Origin: Armatimonadetes bacterium 13_1_40CM_64_14 | GTDB lineage: Bacteria; Sysuimicrobiota; Sysuimicrobiia; Sysuimicrobiales; Kaftiobacteriaceae | Direction: 5' to 3' | DNA length: 51,873 nucleotides | Assembly: GCA_001917855.1 (NCBI GenBank) | Contig: MNEU01000038.1 | Coordinates: forward strand, 1-51,873 | In this document: one piece after another, positions 1 to 9,082 of the stretch | Layout of the letters: every line of letters begins with the position of its first letter | Numbering within the stretch: the stretch's first letter is position 1 | The notes under the pieces: model-generated | Database searches by the model: none | What the model was told of the DNA's origin: nothing | The model's input: only the letters and a program-made list of their open reading frames with translations | Made by a program: the position numbers and the translations under genes

Positions 1-1020
1 CTTTGGGCTGTATATGCCGTATTGGCCGCGGCCATGGTCTACACGCATGATCTGGCGTTCTTTGTGCTCGCGGCACACGGACTGTGGGTGATTTCCTACG
101 AGCGCCGGCATCTCGGCCGCTGGCTGCTCACCATGGGCACGGTTGCCGTCCTTTACGCCCCCTGGGGTCCGTCGCTGTGGTATCAGGTCATGCACGGGCC
201 CACCTGGTTCCTGGGCCCCGTGTTAGGCGACAAGCCTCCGTATTTGAAGCTAAGCGATCTGGTCGGGCTCTTCGCGTTTGGTGGTTCGCTGTTTGGGATG
301 CCGAGCTATTTCTTCAGCAACACATCGCTCACGCGACTGGAGCAGGTCTTGTTCCCACTGCCGTTTCTCGTCGTTGTGGGGTCTGGTATTGCGCTGTCGC
401 ACGGTCGTCGTCAGGTGGCCTTACTCGGGCTTTCACTGGCCCTTCCAGTGGGAGTAATGCAAGTGGTCGGCCTTTGGTTCCCTGCCTTTTTCGCTCGATG
501 GTTCTCTTTTTTGTGTCCGTTTTATGCGATGCTCTTTGCGGGGGGGGCTTTCGCACTATCCCGCGCCATCCGTCCGCACTCCGACCGGATCGCCGTGTAC
601 GTCGTTTCGGCGGCCCTGCTTTTCAATATCGCCGGGCTGGAGCGCTACTACTTTGATCCCCAGCTTCACCCGTACCAGTGGCGTACCGCCGTGGCAACGT
701 TATCGCGTAAAGTCGAGCCTGCTGATCTCTTGCTCTTCGGGGACAGCGGAAATGAAGCTACCTTTGCTTACTACTTCAAGGGACGCGCCTGGACTCGGCT
801 GCTTCTTCCCGGCCCAGACCTTGAGGCCATCCGGGGACTTGGGTCTCACTTCAATCGAGTCTGGCTTATTGTTGCCCCACCTGCGAATCATCCCGCGCTG
901 ATTGATCAAACACTGTCAGCCTTACAAACCTCGTTTGTCCTGGTGGATGGAGGCGAGAGGACTCCTGGGGTGTATCCGTGGGTTTACCTCTTTGAGGCCC
1001 GGCCATCGCCACGACTCTGA
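1..1020 (+). CDS. GT-C / GT39-like membrane glycosyltransferase, C-terminal part
   Basis: Partial gene: the reading frame is open to the first base of the window, so the true start lies upstream and at least 339 residues are present. The visible part starts in the membrane region with a YTHD motif, typical of ArnT/PMT-like GT-C proteins, and has about five to seven hydrophobic segments. It ends in a soluble C-terminal portion of about 110 residues (from about 680 onward) containing DLLLFGDSGNEATFAYYF, the usual extracytoplasmic tail. Such enzymes transfer a sugar from a polyprenyl-phosphate donor on the outer face of the inner membrane. The acceptor cannot be read from the sequence. It fits the glycan locus that follows. 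The family call is moderately sure; the catalytic N-terminal Asp/Glu loop is outside the window. Confidence 0.7.
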   Translation, partial: LWAVYAVLAAAMVYTHDLAFFVLAAHGLWVISYERRHLGRWLLTMGTVAVLYAPWGPSLWYQVMHGPTWFLGPVLGDKPPYLKLSDLVGLFAFGGSLFGMPSYFFSNTSLTRLEQVLFPLPFLVVVGSGIALSHGRRQVALLGLSLALPVGVMQVVGLWFPAFFARWFSFLCPFYAMLFAGGAFALSRAIRPHSDRIAVYVVSAALLFNIAGLERYYFDPQLHPYQWRTAVATLSRKVEPADLLLFGDSGNEATFAYYFKGRAWTRLLLPGPDLEAIRGLGSHFNRVWLIVAPPANHPALIDQTLSALQTSFVLVDGGERTPGVYPWVYLFEARPSPRL

Positions 1021-1454
1021 GGGACCCTGCTCACGCGTACTCGTGATGTGGCGGTTGTCAAGGATGTGGTGCACCAAGTTAGGCAGCCCGTGTCCGTCCG
1101 AGTGGCCTACCAGAGTCCTTAAGCTGCGGGCGGGTCGCGGCAATTGAGTCATATCTTTTCGGCCGAGAAATCCCAAGAACCGAATTCCCCCTTCAGGGTG
1201 CCTTTCACGCCAGCACCGAGAGGAGTTAAGGGGCAGTTTCAGGCGAGACCACCTCAGCGGATTCCCCCCACCCGGACTATCCCGCCGGCGCGACGGATGC
1301 GCACCAGATGTTAAATACCACCGGGATGGTTTCCTTGGCCTCCCGGGGGACGAGGAAAGGGGTCTAACGGGCAGGCTGTGCGGGTAAGAAGAGGATTGTA
1401 GAGAAACCCTGCCTGGGTTTCACCTTGAGAATACGAAGAAGGAGGAACACGATA
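1021..1454. other. Intergenic region upstream of the pilin gene
   Basis: About 430 bases without a convincing gene. Short frames here lack homology-like features and overlap on both strands. I see no clear terminator after the preceding glycosyltransferase and no clean sigma70 promoter. I looked for the sigma54 GG-N10-GC pattern often found before pilin genes and did not find a convincing match. The last 50 bases hold a short hairpin (listed separately) and a strong Shine-Dalgarno. Confidence 0.5.
1403..1421 (+). promoter_or_regulatory. Small hairpin in the 5' leader of the pilin gene
   Basis: Perfect 7-bp inverted repeat GAAACCC / GGGTTTC with the 5-base loop TGCCT, ending about 33 bases before the pilin ATG and about 20 bases before its AAGGAGGA ribosome-binding site. 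It has no U-tract, so it is not a terminator. It could stabilise the 5' end of an abundant pilin mRNA; that role is inference. Confidence 0.3.
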
Positions 1455-1907
1455 ATGCTTCACTTCTTTACACGCAGGCTTCACAGCGAGCGTGGCTTTA
1501 CGCTGATCGAGCTGCTGATCGTCGTCGCGATCATCGCGATTCTGGCTGCGATCCTGATCCCGAACTTCCTACGGGCCAGGGCGCAGGCACAGGTGGCGGC
1601 CACCAAGGGTAACCTGAAGAACGTCGCCACAGCGATGGAGAGCTACTTCGTCGACTTCTCGCAATATCCGGCGGCCGCAGGCTCCCTGTCAGCGAACTAC
1701 ACACGCGCGCTGCCGACCGACCCCTGCACGGGGGCTGCCTTCGGCGCCTCACCCGGCTACACGTACGCCGGTGTAGGCACCACCCCGTACACCGACTACG
1801 TGTTGCGATCTAACTGGACCGCGGGCGGATCGGGCGCACCATGCTACAACGTCGCCACCAGCAACTGGCAGTACTCGCCAGGCGGTGGTTTGAGCCCGAC
1901 GCCGTAA
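1455..1907 (+). CDS. pilA: Type IV major pilin-like protein (PilA family)
   Basis: Prepilin of 150 residues. The leader is short and basic (MLHFFTRRLHSERG). Cleavage is expected after Gly14, followed by the class III signal FTLIELLIVVAIIAILAAIL with the invariant Glu at mature position 5. The mature protein is about 136 residues, typical of short PilA-type pilins, with two cysteines (DPC and APC) likely to form a C-terminal disulfide loop. The chosen ATG has AAGGAGGA eight bases upstream; an in-frame TTG at 1425 lies before that site and is unlikely. The gene stands alone with a strong terminator behind it, as expected for a highly expressed major subunit, and is about 22 kb from the pilMNOPQ genes. 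It would be processed by PilD (22994-23752). Confidence 0.88.
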   Translation: MLHFFTRRLHSERGFTLIELLIVVAIIAILAAILIPNFLRARAQAQVAATKGNLKNVATAMESYFVDFSQYPAAAGSLSANYTRALPTDPCTGAAFGASPGYTYAGVGTTPYTDYVLRSNWTAGGSGAPCYNVATSNWQYSPGGGLSPTP

Positions 1908-1932
1908 CACAAAATCAGTCGAACGTTCTCAC

Positions 1933-1973
1933 GATGCGGCCAGCGTGGAATACCACCTGGCCGCATCTCTTTT
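1933..1973 (+). terminator. Rho-independent terminator of the pilin gene
   Basis: Almost perfect hairpin: GATGCGGCCAG ... CTGGCCGCATC, extended inward by GTGG/CCAC around the loop AATA with a single unpaired C, then TCTTTT. It starts 25 bases after the pilin stop and separates the pilin from the next gene. Confidence 0.88.
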
Positions 1974-2006
1974 CAGCGTGACGCGGGAAGAACTAACCTG
2001 AGACCC

Positions 2007-2585
2007 ATGAGCGGGACCTGGTGGCAGATCCGACAAGTGCTGATTGTGGCCTGCGTGGCCACCATCCCGTTGCTTGCATGGCGGGGCACTAGCGTCATTG
2101 CTCAGACGCGGCGGGATCGGCTTGCGAAAGCGGCGTATGCGCGGGGCGTCGAGGCGCAGATGGACGGACGCTACGAGGCCGCAGCAGCGGCATTCCGCGA
2201 CGCCCTGGCGTTCTCTCCGCGGGCGACCGGAGCGTACACCGCCTTGGGCGATGTCGAATTCCGGCGAGGCCACACGGATGACGCCGTGGCAGCATACCGT
2301 CAACTCATGGCCATCTATCCCTTTACGTACATCGGGGAGTTGCACCGCCAAGTCGGATTGTTCGAGCTCCGCGGCGACCGGCCAGAGGCCGCGGTCCAAG
2401 ATCTTCGCCAAGCCGTCACGCTCGATCCCGAGGATTGGGTCGCCTTCTATTGGCTTGGGCACGCCTACGCTCGGGTAGGCGATTATGCGTCTGCCAAGGC
2501 ATCCTGGAGCCGCGTCTTGCTGCTCAACCCGGACTATCCGCCAGCAGTGAGGCAGTTGAGGAATCTTGATGCAAAACATCCATAA
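2007..2585 (+). CDS. Membrane-anchored TPR protein
   Basis: Protein of 192 residues with an N-terminal membrane anchor (about residues 9-27, LIVACVATIPLLAW). About four tetratricopeptide repeats follow, from residue 45 to the end; they show the usual pattern, for example AYARGVEAQMDGRYEAA, GAYTALGDVEFRRGHTDDAV and WVAFYWLGHAYARVGDYASA. The helices probably lie outside the cytoplasm as a protein-protein scaffold. The 3' end overlaps the next gene, a Wzy_C-family membrane protein, by 17 bases, so the two are probably translationally coupled and may act together in glycan polymerisation or ligation. The specific partner is unknown. Confidence 0.75.
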   Translation: MSGTWWQIRQVLIVACVATIPLLAWRGTSVIAQTRRDRLAKAAYARGVEAQMDGRYEAAAAAFRDALAFSPRATGAYTALGDVEFRRGHTDDAVAAYRQLMAIYPFTYIGELHRQVGLFELRGDRPEAAVQDLRQAVTLDPEDWVAFYWLGHAYARVGDYASAKASWSRVLLLNPDYPPAVRQLRNLDAKHP

Positions 2586-3960
2586 GATTCACTCCCTGCA
2601 GCCAGAGGCCGTCGGGGCGGCCGTCGCAGGCTTTGTCCGCGCCGTCGCCATCACACTCGTCGTCACCGTGCCGTTAGTCGTGACCCCGTGGGGCGAGGCC
2701 GCGTACAGCTACGTCAAATCCGAGCTGACGATCGCGCTTGCCTTGATCGGGCTTCTGGGATGGATGGTCGTCTTTGTCACCACCCGGCACCCGAAGTGGC
2801 AGGGGACGTTGCCAGAGTTGGCCCTGTGGGCCTTCCTGCTTGCTGGGCTGCTGTCGACTGCGACCTCGGTGGACCCGTCTGTATCCCTGTTTGGTGGTCT
2901 AGGCCGCCATGAGGGTCTACTGACCATCTGCGCCTACGCGGTGTGGTACTTTATCGGCGTCCATTTCCTTGGATCGCAACGCAGGTATCAATCGCTTGCC
3001 GTGGCCGCGGGCATCGCGGCCACCGTCGCCATCGGATACGGCATCCTTCAGGTCTTCGCTCCCCCTCTGTTCGAGGGTGAGGCTTTCGTGAGGGAGTGGT
3101 ACGGCAGACTCGGTATTCCGCGCGTTGGATCGACGCTCGGCGGTCCCCTTGTTTTCGGCGGCTATCTTGCTTTCATCTTGCCAATGGTGTGCGCGGTCGC
3201 CGCTGTGACACGGAGCCGCGTTCGCGTCGTGTGGCTTGCCGTCGCGTTCCTGGCGGTGATCGACGTCGCCCTCACTCTGACCAGAGCATCGTGGTTGGCC
3301 CTCCTCGCGGGCATGGGAATCTTCGTGGCCGCAGCAACGGGGATGACGTCGCGCACACGCAGGGTTGTTATCGGGGGTAGTGCGGTCGCCGTTCTCGCCG
3401 CCGCCCTAATCCTGATGGCTGTGGTTTCGACTCCGAGTCAGGTCCGATCTCGGGTGACGGCATCCGTCGACACCAGTGCGGGGTCGGTCGCCCAGCACAT
3501 ATATATTTGGAGACATGTCGCGCAGCTCATCCGAACGCGGCCCCTGTTGGGGTGGGGACTGGATACGCTCGGAGCCGTGTTCCCGTACGACCGCGAGTCT
3601 CTCGTCCGCTACTTCGGGCTCCGGCCAGTTACCGTCGACCGTGCTCACAATGACGTGCTCCAGGTTGCGGTTTCGGTCGGCATCCCCGGCGCGATGGCCT
3701 ATGTCGGATTCTGGGTTCTCGTGCTCATGGAGGGGGTGAGGGTCTGGCGGCGTCACGCCGGGCCACCGCGTCTATTCGCCGCGGCGTGGCTGGGCGGACT
3801 GGCGGCATACTTGCTCCAGGCACAGTTCTCGTTCAGCACGGTGGCGATTACCCCGCTGGTATGGTTGATGGCGGGTGCGGTCTGTGCTTGGGAGAGTACG
3901 CCGGCAGACGTCGACCATCTAGACTCCCATGACCGCGATGACCCTGAGCACCACGGCTAA
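2569..3960 (+). CDS. O-antigen ligase / polymerase-like membrane protein (Wzy_C family)
   Basis: 463 residues with about 11-12 predicted membrane helices and the Wzy_C signature in the second half: a large outer loop containing IYIWRHVAQLIRTRPLLGWG and then RAHNDVLQVAVSVGIPGA, where the His is a conserved loop residue of the family. Family members polymerise O-units, ligate O-antigen to lipid A, or transfer oligosaccharides to pilins (PglL/TfpO/PilO types), using undecaprenyl-PP-linked glycans in the periplasm. The ATG at 2569 is preferred over the adjoining TTG because GAGG lies seven bases upstream. It overlaps the TPR gene. Because the pilin gene is the next one upstream, a role as pilin oligosaccharyltransferase is possible but unproven. 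Confidence 0.78.
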   Translation: MQNIHKIHSLQPEAVGAAVAGFVRAVAITLVVTVPLVVTPWGEAAYSYVKSELTIALALIGLLGWMVVFVTTRHPKWQGTLPELALWAFLLAGLLSTATSVDPSVSLFGGLGRHEGLLTICAYAVWYFIGVHFLGSQRRYQSLAVAAGIAATVAIGYGILQVFAPPLFEGEAFVREWYGRLGIPRVGSTLGGPLVFGGYLAFILPMVCAVAAVTRSRVRVVWLAVAFLAVIDVALTLTRASWLALLAGMGIFVAAATGMTSRTRRVVIGGSAVAVLAAALILMAVVSTPSQVRSRVTASVDTSAGSVAQHIYIWRHVAQLIRTRPLLGWGLDTLGAVFPYDRESLVRYFGLRPVTVDRAHNDVLQVAVSVGIPGAMAYVGFWVLVLMEGVRVWRRHAGPPRLFAAAWLGGLAAYLLQAQFSFSTVAITPLVWLMAGAVCAWESTPADVDHLDSHDRDDPEHHG

Positions 3961-4111
3961 CGGCGTTCAAGCCGCAGGGCGCGCTACGGTGCAATGCTTG
4001 CAAGGCATCTGAAGCACGGAGATAATCACAGAGGCCAAGAACCTCACGACACTGGACCAGCGGGGATTTCCGGGGCGGTCGGACTGCGGATCGCCAAGGT
4101 CACAGCGGGTT

Positions 4112-5509
4112 TCACAGACGCGCAATCAGGACCAAGTCTCGCTGCCACCTTTCCAATCTGTCGATATCCCGTTTCACGCCGTCGGGAAGGGTGCGGTAGT
4201 CCGTGACAACGACATACTTGGCTCCCTGGTCGCGGAACTGCGCGATCGATTCGGCTCCGAGTTGGTCAGGCCAGACGACCCACCCTTTTCGGTCTGCGTA
4301 GTACAGCAACTCCGGCGCCATATCCCGCCGATGGGGGACCGAGACGACCGGCGAGGCAGACGTATCGATCTCGCTGAGCCCCTTCGCTGCCTCGTACGCC
4401 GGATACGCATACATCCCGTACAGTGGTCCGAGGATCATCAGCGCGCGCGCGAACAGTAGGCCGCACAGCACGGCAGTGAGCGGGCGGAGGCGCGCAGATG
4501 AGTAGGTTCGATCCAGCACCAGCCCGATGAAGAAGGCACCTGCGGGCAGGAGGGGCATCTGATAGTAGGTGTGCACCAGGTTCCCGTTCGCCACGACAAA
4601 CACGTAGGCTAGCGCCGCCATGAGCCAGAGGCGAAATACGGAATGACTGAGGGGGAAAAATAGGCCCGCGAGAAGCATAAGGAGTCCGGGTTCCGTGAAG
4701 ACAAGCGTCCGAAATCGCTGGGCAAGCACCTGGTAGAACACGGGATTGGTCCACAGTTGGACGTTTCCCCATTTGTCCGTGCCGACCTGATAGGGCATCA
4801 TCTTAACATCCGCGGCTAGGTGCAGGTACCCGTAGTAGGCGACGGCGGGTGCGAGGCTCAATAGCAGGAACGCGAAGAACCGCCCATCGGACACCAGTCC
4901 GCGCCAACCCTTCCTTGTCGCCAGCGCCACGAACACGATCAGGATATAGAGGTTCGACAGTTTCGCCAAAAACGCCAAGGCCGCAAAGACTGCCGCCAGG
5001 ACATACTGCACCGTCGCCTCTTTCCCTAGATACGCGGAGAAGTGATAGACTGCCGCCAACGTGAAAAAGAGAGCCCCTGCCTCCGGCATGAGGACGCGGG
5101 AAAAGAAGACATTCAGAGGCAAGATTATAAACACGAAGCTGGAAAACAGGGCCAACCGCTCACCAAAGTGCAAGGCGACGAGCCGATAGAAGTAAACCAC
5201 GGAACCTAGGGAAAACAGAATGGGCACGATCCGTCCCACCCAATCCCGGACGCCCCAGACGACGTAGAGCAGCGAGGTCAGAAACGGCGTTACCTGCAAC
5301 TCTAATTCGACCACAGCGGGGCCTGAGCCGAATCGGTCCATCTCCGGTCGAAGGAGATTGAAGTGATCCCGGTAGAAGTTGCGGGCGACGGCTGCAGTAT
5401 CTGTCTGTCGCCAGCTGTGATGGTCCAGGAACGGGTAGGTGACGTGGTAGAGCCGGAGCAGCAGGGCAAGCACCAGAATCAGCAAGATCCGATAGTGCGC
5501 TCGGAGCAT
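4112..5509 (-). CDS. GT39-family (ArnT/PMT-like) membrane glycosyltransferase
   Basis: 465 residues, polytopic. After the first helix comes the catalytic loop HHSWRQTDTAAVARNFYRD, which holds the acidic residue of GT-C enzymes of the GT39/ArnT type. About ten further membrane helices follow, then a soluble C-terminal domain (about residues 385-465, ending with a DYRTLPDGVKRDIDRLERW stretch). It likely moves a sugar from a polyprenyl phosphate to a glycan or protein on the periplasmic side. It sits alone on the minus strand, convergent with the ligase gene before it and divergent from the next. ATG start; the purine-rich AAGAAG and a more distant GGGAGG precede it. Confidence 0.8.
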   Translation of the reverse strand: MLRAHYRILLILVLALLLRLYHVTYPFLDHHSWRQTDTAAVARNFYRDHFNLLRPEMDRFGSGPAVVELELQVTPFLTSLLYVVWGVRDWVGRIVPILFSLGSVVYFYRLVALHFGERLALFSSFVFIILPLNVFFSRVLMPEAGALFFTLAAVYHFSAYLGKEATVQYVLAAVFAALAFLAKLSNLYILIVFVALATRKGWRGLVSDGRFFAFLLLSLAPAVAYYGYLHLAADVKMMPYQVGTDKWGNVQLWTNPVFYQVLAQRFRTLVFTEPGLLMLLAGLFFPLSHSVFRLWLMAALAYVFVVANGNLVHTYYQMPLLPAGAFFIGLVLDRTYSSARLRPLTAVLCGLLFARALMILGPLYGMYAYPAYEAAKGLSEIDTSASPVVSVPHRRDMAPELLYYADRKGWVVWPDQLGAESIAQFRDQGAKYVVVTDYRTLPDGVKRDIDRLERWQRDLVLIARL

Positions 5510-5743
5510 CTGCTTCTTAGCCTCCCTCGCTTACGATCTGCCCGATTCGGTGCCGGTGTACCCTCGCGGCACCGCAGCCTGAGCGCACACGATACCCCCA
5601 ATGAGGGCTGGGGCAATGCGGGAGCCAGTTCCGTGCGGACGAATCGCCCTCCCCCTTCTCCTGGCGGTCTTCCTACGCCTTCGAGAACGCTGCGTGTTTG
5701 ACACCAAACCCGGGCACAGAAGGGAAGTAGGGCGGAGACAGGC

Positions 5744-7843
5744 GTGATCAGCACACGATCTCTTCAGACATTGTCGATGCGGGTGAGCGCCATTCGACCA
5801 TCGTGGGAGTCGCTGGTCGTCGTCGCCACCGCGGTGATCCTGTGCGCCCTTGCAGTCAGCGACGGCGGCCGGGACCCGTTCGTGCTCACGGCGACGCAGG
5901 TTGTCACGTTCATCTTTCTGGCAATCCTAGTGGGGACCGGGAGAATCCACCGCTTCGCGATCACCCTTCCATTGCTCGCGATGGTCGCATCTATCGCCCT
6001 CACGTCCATCTCGGCGGTGCGGCTAGAGGCGAGCATCGGGGCTCTCCTGCAGTGGACGATGTACCTCGCGATTGTTCTGACGATCGCCTCCACGATTACT
6101 AGCCTCGCGGCGGCACAAAGGCTCCTAGATGGGCTGGTCGTCATCGCTAGCGGGCTGTGCCTCTTTGCCGCATTTACCTTCTGGGGGTCTGGCAACCCCC
6201 AGATGCGATGGTACTCGACGTTCTATTGGCCGAACCCTTTTGCCGCGTTCCTGCTGCTCGTCTTGCCCTTGGCGCTGATGCGCTTCCTGCACGCCCCCCG
6301 GCTGCGCGATGCCCTTGCGTACGGTGTCACGGCTGCCCTGCTCCTGGTGGCCCTTGTGTTTACGTACTCTCGGGGCGCCTGGATCGTGCTCGCGGCGGTC
6401 GCCCCCCTCGGCGTCATCATCCTGCGGCCACTCCGCTGGGGCACCGTGATCGGTCGGATCGCGATGCTCGCCGCCTTCGCTGGGGTGATGGTCGTTACGC
6501 TGCCGCATGCCGTTGCGCCGGTGAATACCGCCGGAGCGCTCGCCACGCGGGCAACATCAATCGTTGATCGGAGCGACTATTCGATTCAAGGGCGTCTGAA
6601 CTTTTGGCGCGCAGGGATCGCAATCTTTCGGGACCATCCGCTGGTCGGGACCGGCCCCGGGACTTTTGCTGTTGTGCATGCCGCGTACCAGAAGGATGTC
6701 CGGTACTACGCCCGGGACGCCCACAACTTCTACCTTCAGATCATGGCGGAGATGGGAGTCATTGGGTTGGGGGCACTGGTCGCGTTGGGGTCATCGATCT
6801 GGACCATGTGGGGACGGACGCTGCGGGCAGCGGAGGGGAAAGAGGAATACCCGCTCCTCGTCGGAGTGGGCTTGGGGGTGCTCGCCTTCTCTCTCCACAG
6901 CGCTTTTGACATGGACTGGATGTTCCCCGCCATTCCCGCGGTAGCGTCCGGGCTTATCGGAGTGCTGGCGTGGTACGATGCATCGGCTGGATTCCACCGC
7001 ACTGGGATGCTCGCGAGCGCGCCGACATGGGCGTACCTGACAGCGGGGTCGCGAGGTCACTGGTGGCGGGTGGCGGGCTTCTTGTTGCTTCTGATCGCTC
7101 TCGCGACGACGGGTGCCAACTGGGTGGCGCAACGCCACGCCATGTGGGCACAAAAAGCCGTCCAGCGCCGCGACTGGGCGACCGCCATCGGCCACTACGC
7201 TACGGCAGTGCGATGGGCCCCCTTCAGTTCGCGATATCTGGACTCATATGCGTGGACCCTTGTACAAACTCCCGACCCTCCACAACCCCTTGCCGCGGAT
7301 CTCCTCCGCCGGGCCATGAGGGTCGATCGCATGAACGGGGCGCTGCCCCTGCACCTAGCGCTCGTCTTGACGATGGGACGATCCACCCCACCCGCGCAGC
7401 GCGAAGCGGAAGATCTGCTCCGCCACGCCCTGGAGCTTGACCGATTTAACCGACCCGACATTTACCGCGCCCTGGCCCGATTGTACCGAGACGAAGGACG
7501 GGATGACGATGCGGCACGGGTCTACCGCGAGGCGACCGTCCTCTACCCCGGCAAGAATCTCGGGCAGGGGTCTGCCCTGTACCTCATCCTGTGGCCTGAA
7601 GTCGCCAAGCTGTTCGAGGATGCGGCCGCCTTGAGTGCGGAGCGGGGCGACGTCGGGGAGGCGACGCGGTTTCTCGAGCAACTGCTCGCAGATGATCCGA
7701 CGGTGGTGGACGCGGTTCTCCAGTTGAGCGCCTTGTACGTCCAGACCAACCGCACGGCCAATGCGCGCACGCTCCTGCAAGCGACCGTCAACCGGATCCC
7801 ATCTGACCCCCGCCTCGTGGACGCTCTCAACCACCTCCGATGA
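5744..7843 (+). CDS. Wzy_C-family O-antigen ligase-like protein with C-terminal TPR domain
   Basis: 699 residues. The first about 430 residues hold 11-12 membrane helices and the Wzy_C loop with GRLNFWRAGIAIFRDHPLVG, RDAHNFYLQIMAEMGVIGLG and a downstream LHSAFDMDW motif. After a further helix (about 450-470) the last about 230 residues are TPR-like helical repeats (for example RRDWATAIGHYATAVRWAPF and ALARLYRDEGRDDDAARVYR). This ligase-TPR fusion is a recurrent architecture in exopolysaccharide loci. The GTG start has GGAGA seven bases upstream. The stop overlaps the next glycosyltransferase by 4 bp (ATGA). It is the second Wzy_C protein in the locus; one may be a polymerase and the other a ligase. 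Confidence 0.8.
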   Translation: MISTRSLQTLSMRVSAIRPSWESLVVVATAVILCALAVSDGGRDPFVLTATQVVTFIFLAILVGTGRIHRFAITLPLLAMVASIALTSISAVRLEASIGALLQWTMYLAIVLTIASTITSLAAAQRLLDGLVVIASGLCLFAAFTFWGSGNPQMRWYSTFYWPNPFAAFLLLVLPLALMRFLHAPRLRDALAYGVTAALLLVALVFTYSRGAWIVLAAVAPLGVIILRPLRWGTVIGRIAMLAAFAGVMVVTLPHAVAPVNTAGALATRATSIVDRSDYSIQGRLNFWRAGIAIFRDHPLVGTGPGTFAVVHAAYQKDVRYYARDAHNFYLQIMAEMGVIGLGALVALGSSIWTMWGRTLRAAEGKEEYPLLVGVGLGVLAFSLHSAFDMDWMFPAIPAVASGLIGVLAWYDASAGFHRTGMLASAPTWAYLTAGSRGHWWRVAGFLLLLIALATTGANWVAQRHAMWAQKAVQRRDWATAIGHYATAVRWAPFSSRYLDSYAWTLVQTPDPPQPLAADLLRRAMRVDRMNGALPLHLALVLTMGRSTPPAQREAEDLLRHALELDRFNRPDIYRALARLYRDEGRDDDAARVYREATVLYPGKNLGQGSALYLILWPEVAKLFEDAAALSAERGDVGEATRFLEQLLADDPTVVDAVLQLSALYVQTNRTANARTLLQATVNRIPSDPRLVDALNHLR

Positions 7844-9078
7844 CGGCACCCATGCGTGTCGGCATCGATGCGCGGACGCTCGAACGCGAGGACAATCTTC
7901 GCGGCGTCGGGGTCATCGTCTGGCATATGATCCGGCATCTGCGGGCGGCCGGCGTTCACCTTGTGCTCTTCTTCAATCATCCGCCCGACGGAAGGCTGAC
8001 ATCCAGCGCGGATAGGCAGGTGGTGCTCGGATCGCTTCCAGGAAAGCAGGACCGCGCAGAGGCGACCACTCTCCTGCGGCCGATCCGAGATCTCATCTGG
8101 GAACAATTCTTGCTTCCGGGTGCCTTGCGTCGCGAGCGGCTGGACCTGTATCATGCGCCGGCCAACCGAGGCATCCCCCTGATTGGACAAGGGCGGTTCG
8201 TCGCGACCATCCACGATGTGATTCCGCTCGTCACGCCGTACTTTTTTGATCGCCGCACCAATCCGCCGATCATCACCGGAGCGTTGCGGGTCGTGGCATG
8301 GGTCGCGCTCGCTGTGGTGACGTGGAAATCCCTCCGGATCATCACCGATTCGGAGTCCTCCCGCCGGGATATTGCGCGCTTATTCCCGTGGGTCCGCGGC
8401 AAGATGACGGTCATCTACGCCGGGGCGGATCCTCGCTACCAGCGCGTGGAAGACGCCAGCGTGGTCAGGCGTGTCCTCGCGCGATACGCCCTGCCGGCAC
8501 GGTTTCTCATCTTCGTTGGCGGGTTGGGCCAACGCAAGAACATCGCCGGTCTCCTCCGCGCATACGCCCATCTCGTGCGCGCGCTGCCCACCGCGCCCGC
8601 CCTGGTCGTGGTCGGGCGGCACAACACGCTGTACAACCCTCTGCAACAGATGGCCCGGAGCCTCCGCGTGGCGGACCGTGTCCACTTTCCTGGATTCGTT
8701 CCGACGGAGGACATGCCCGCTCTCTTGTCGGCGGCTGACCTGCTCGTCTACCCTTCATTCTATGAGGGGTTTGGGCTCCCCGTCTTAGAGGCGATGGCGT
8801 GTGGGTGCCCGGTGGTTTGCTCTCACGCGTCCGCGCTTCCCGAAGTCGGTGGTGACGCTGTCCACTACTGTGACCCTACCAGTCAGGAGGACATTGCCGA
8901 CAAGATTCGGCAAGTCCTCGTTGACGGCGCGCTGCGGGCTCAGCTCGTGGAGAAGGGACTGCGGCGCGCAGGGGAGTTTTCGATGGATCGGATGGCTGCT
9001 GAGGTGCTCGGCGTCTACCGTGAAGTGCTTGGGTCTGCTGACGGCGTCGCGTCAGCCGGGAGCCGCCGCCCGATCTAG
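7840..9078 (+). CDS. GT4-family glycosyltransferase
   Basis: 412 residues with a GT-B fold. The N-terminal domain starts MRVGIDARTLERE and includes DLYHAPANRG and TIHDVIPL. The C-terminal Glycos_transf_1 domain has FVGGLGQRKNIAGLLRAY, VHFPGFVPTEDMPALLSAAD and the donor-binding PSFYEGFGLPVLEAMACG (EX7E motif). It should use a nucleotide sugar (often GDP-mannose in this subgroup) to extend a polyprenyl-linked glycan at the cytoplasmic face. The start overlaps the Wzy_C-TPR gene by four bases. The stop is only four bases from the convergent glycosyltransferase on the other strand. The donor and linkage cannot be read from the sequence. Confidence 0.85.
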   Translation: MTAPMRVGIDARTLEREDNLRGVGVIVWHMIRHLRAAGVHLVLFFNHPPDGRLTSSADRQVVLGSLPGKQDRAEATTLLRPIRDLIWEQFLLPGALRRERLDLYHAPANRGIPLIGQGRFVATIHDVIPLVTPYFFDRRTNPPIITGALRVVAWVALAVVTWKSLRIITDSESSRRDIARLFPWVRGKMTVIYAGADPRYQRVEDASVVRRVLARYALPARFLIFVGGLGQRKNIAGLLRAYAHLVRALPTAPALVVVGRHNTLYNPLQQMARSLRVADRVHFPGFVPTEDMPALLSAADLLVYPSFYEGFGLPVLEAMACGCPVVCSHASALPEVGGDAVHYCDPTSQEDIADKIRQVLVDGALRAQLVEKGLRRAGEFSMDRMAAEVLGVYREVLGSADGVASAGSRRPI

Positions 9079-9082
9079 CCTT

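Noticed and set aside
1929-2579. 216-codon minus-strand frame opposite the TPR gene
   Set aside because: Antisense to a clear TPR protein; no ribosome-binding site or recognisable domain.
5698-5726. Consensus -35 TTGACA upstream of the Wzy_C-TPR gene
   Set aside because: No acceptable -10 at 16-18 bases (AGGGAA there), so not called as a promoter.
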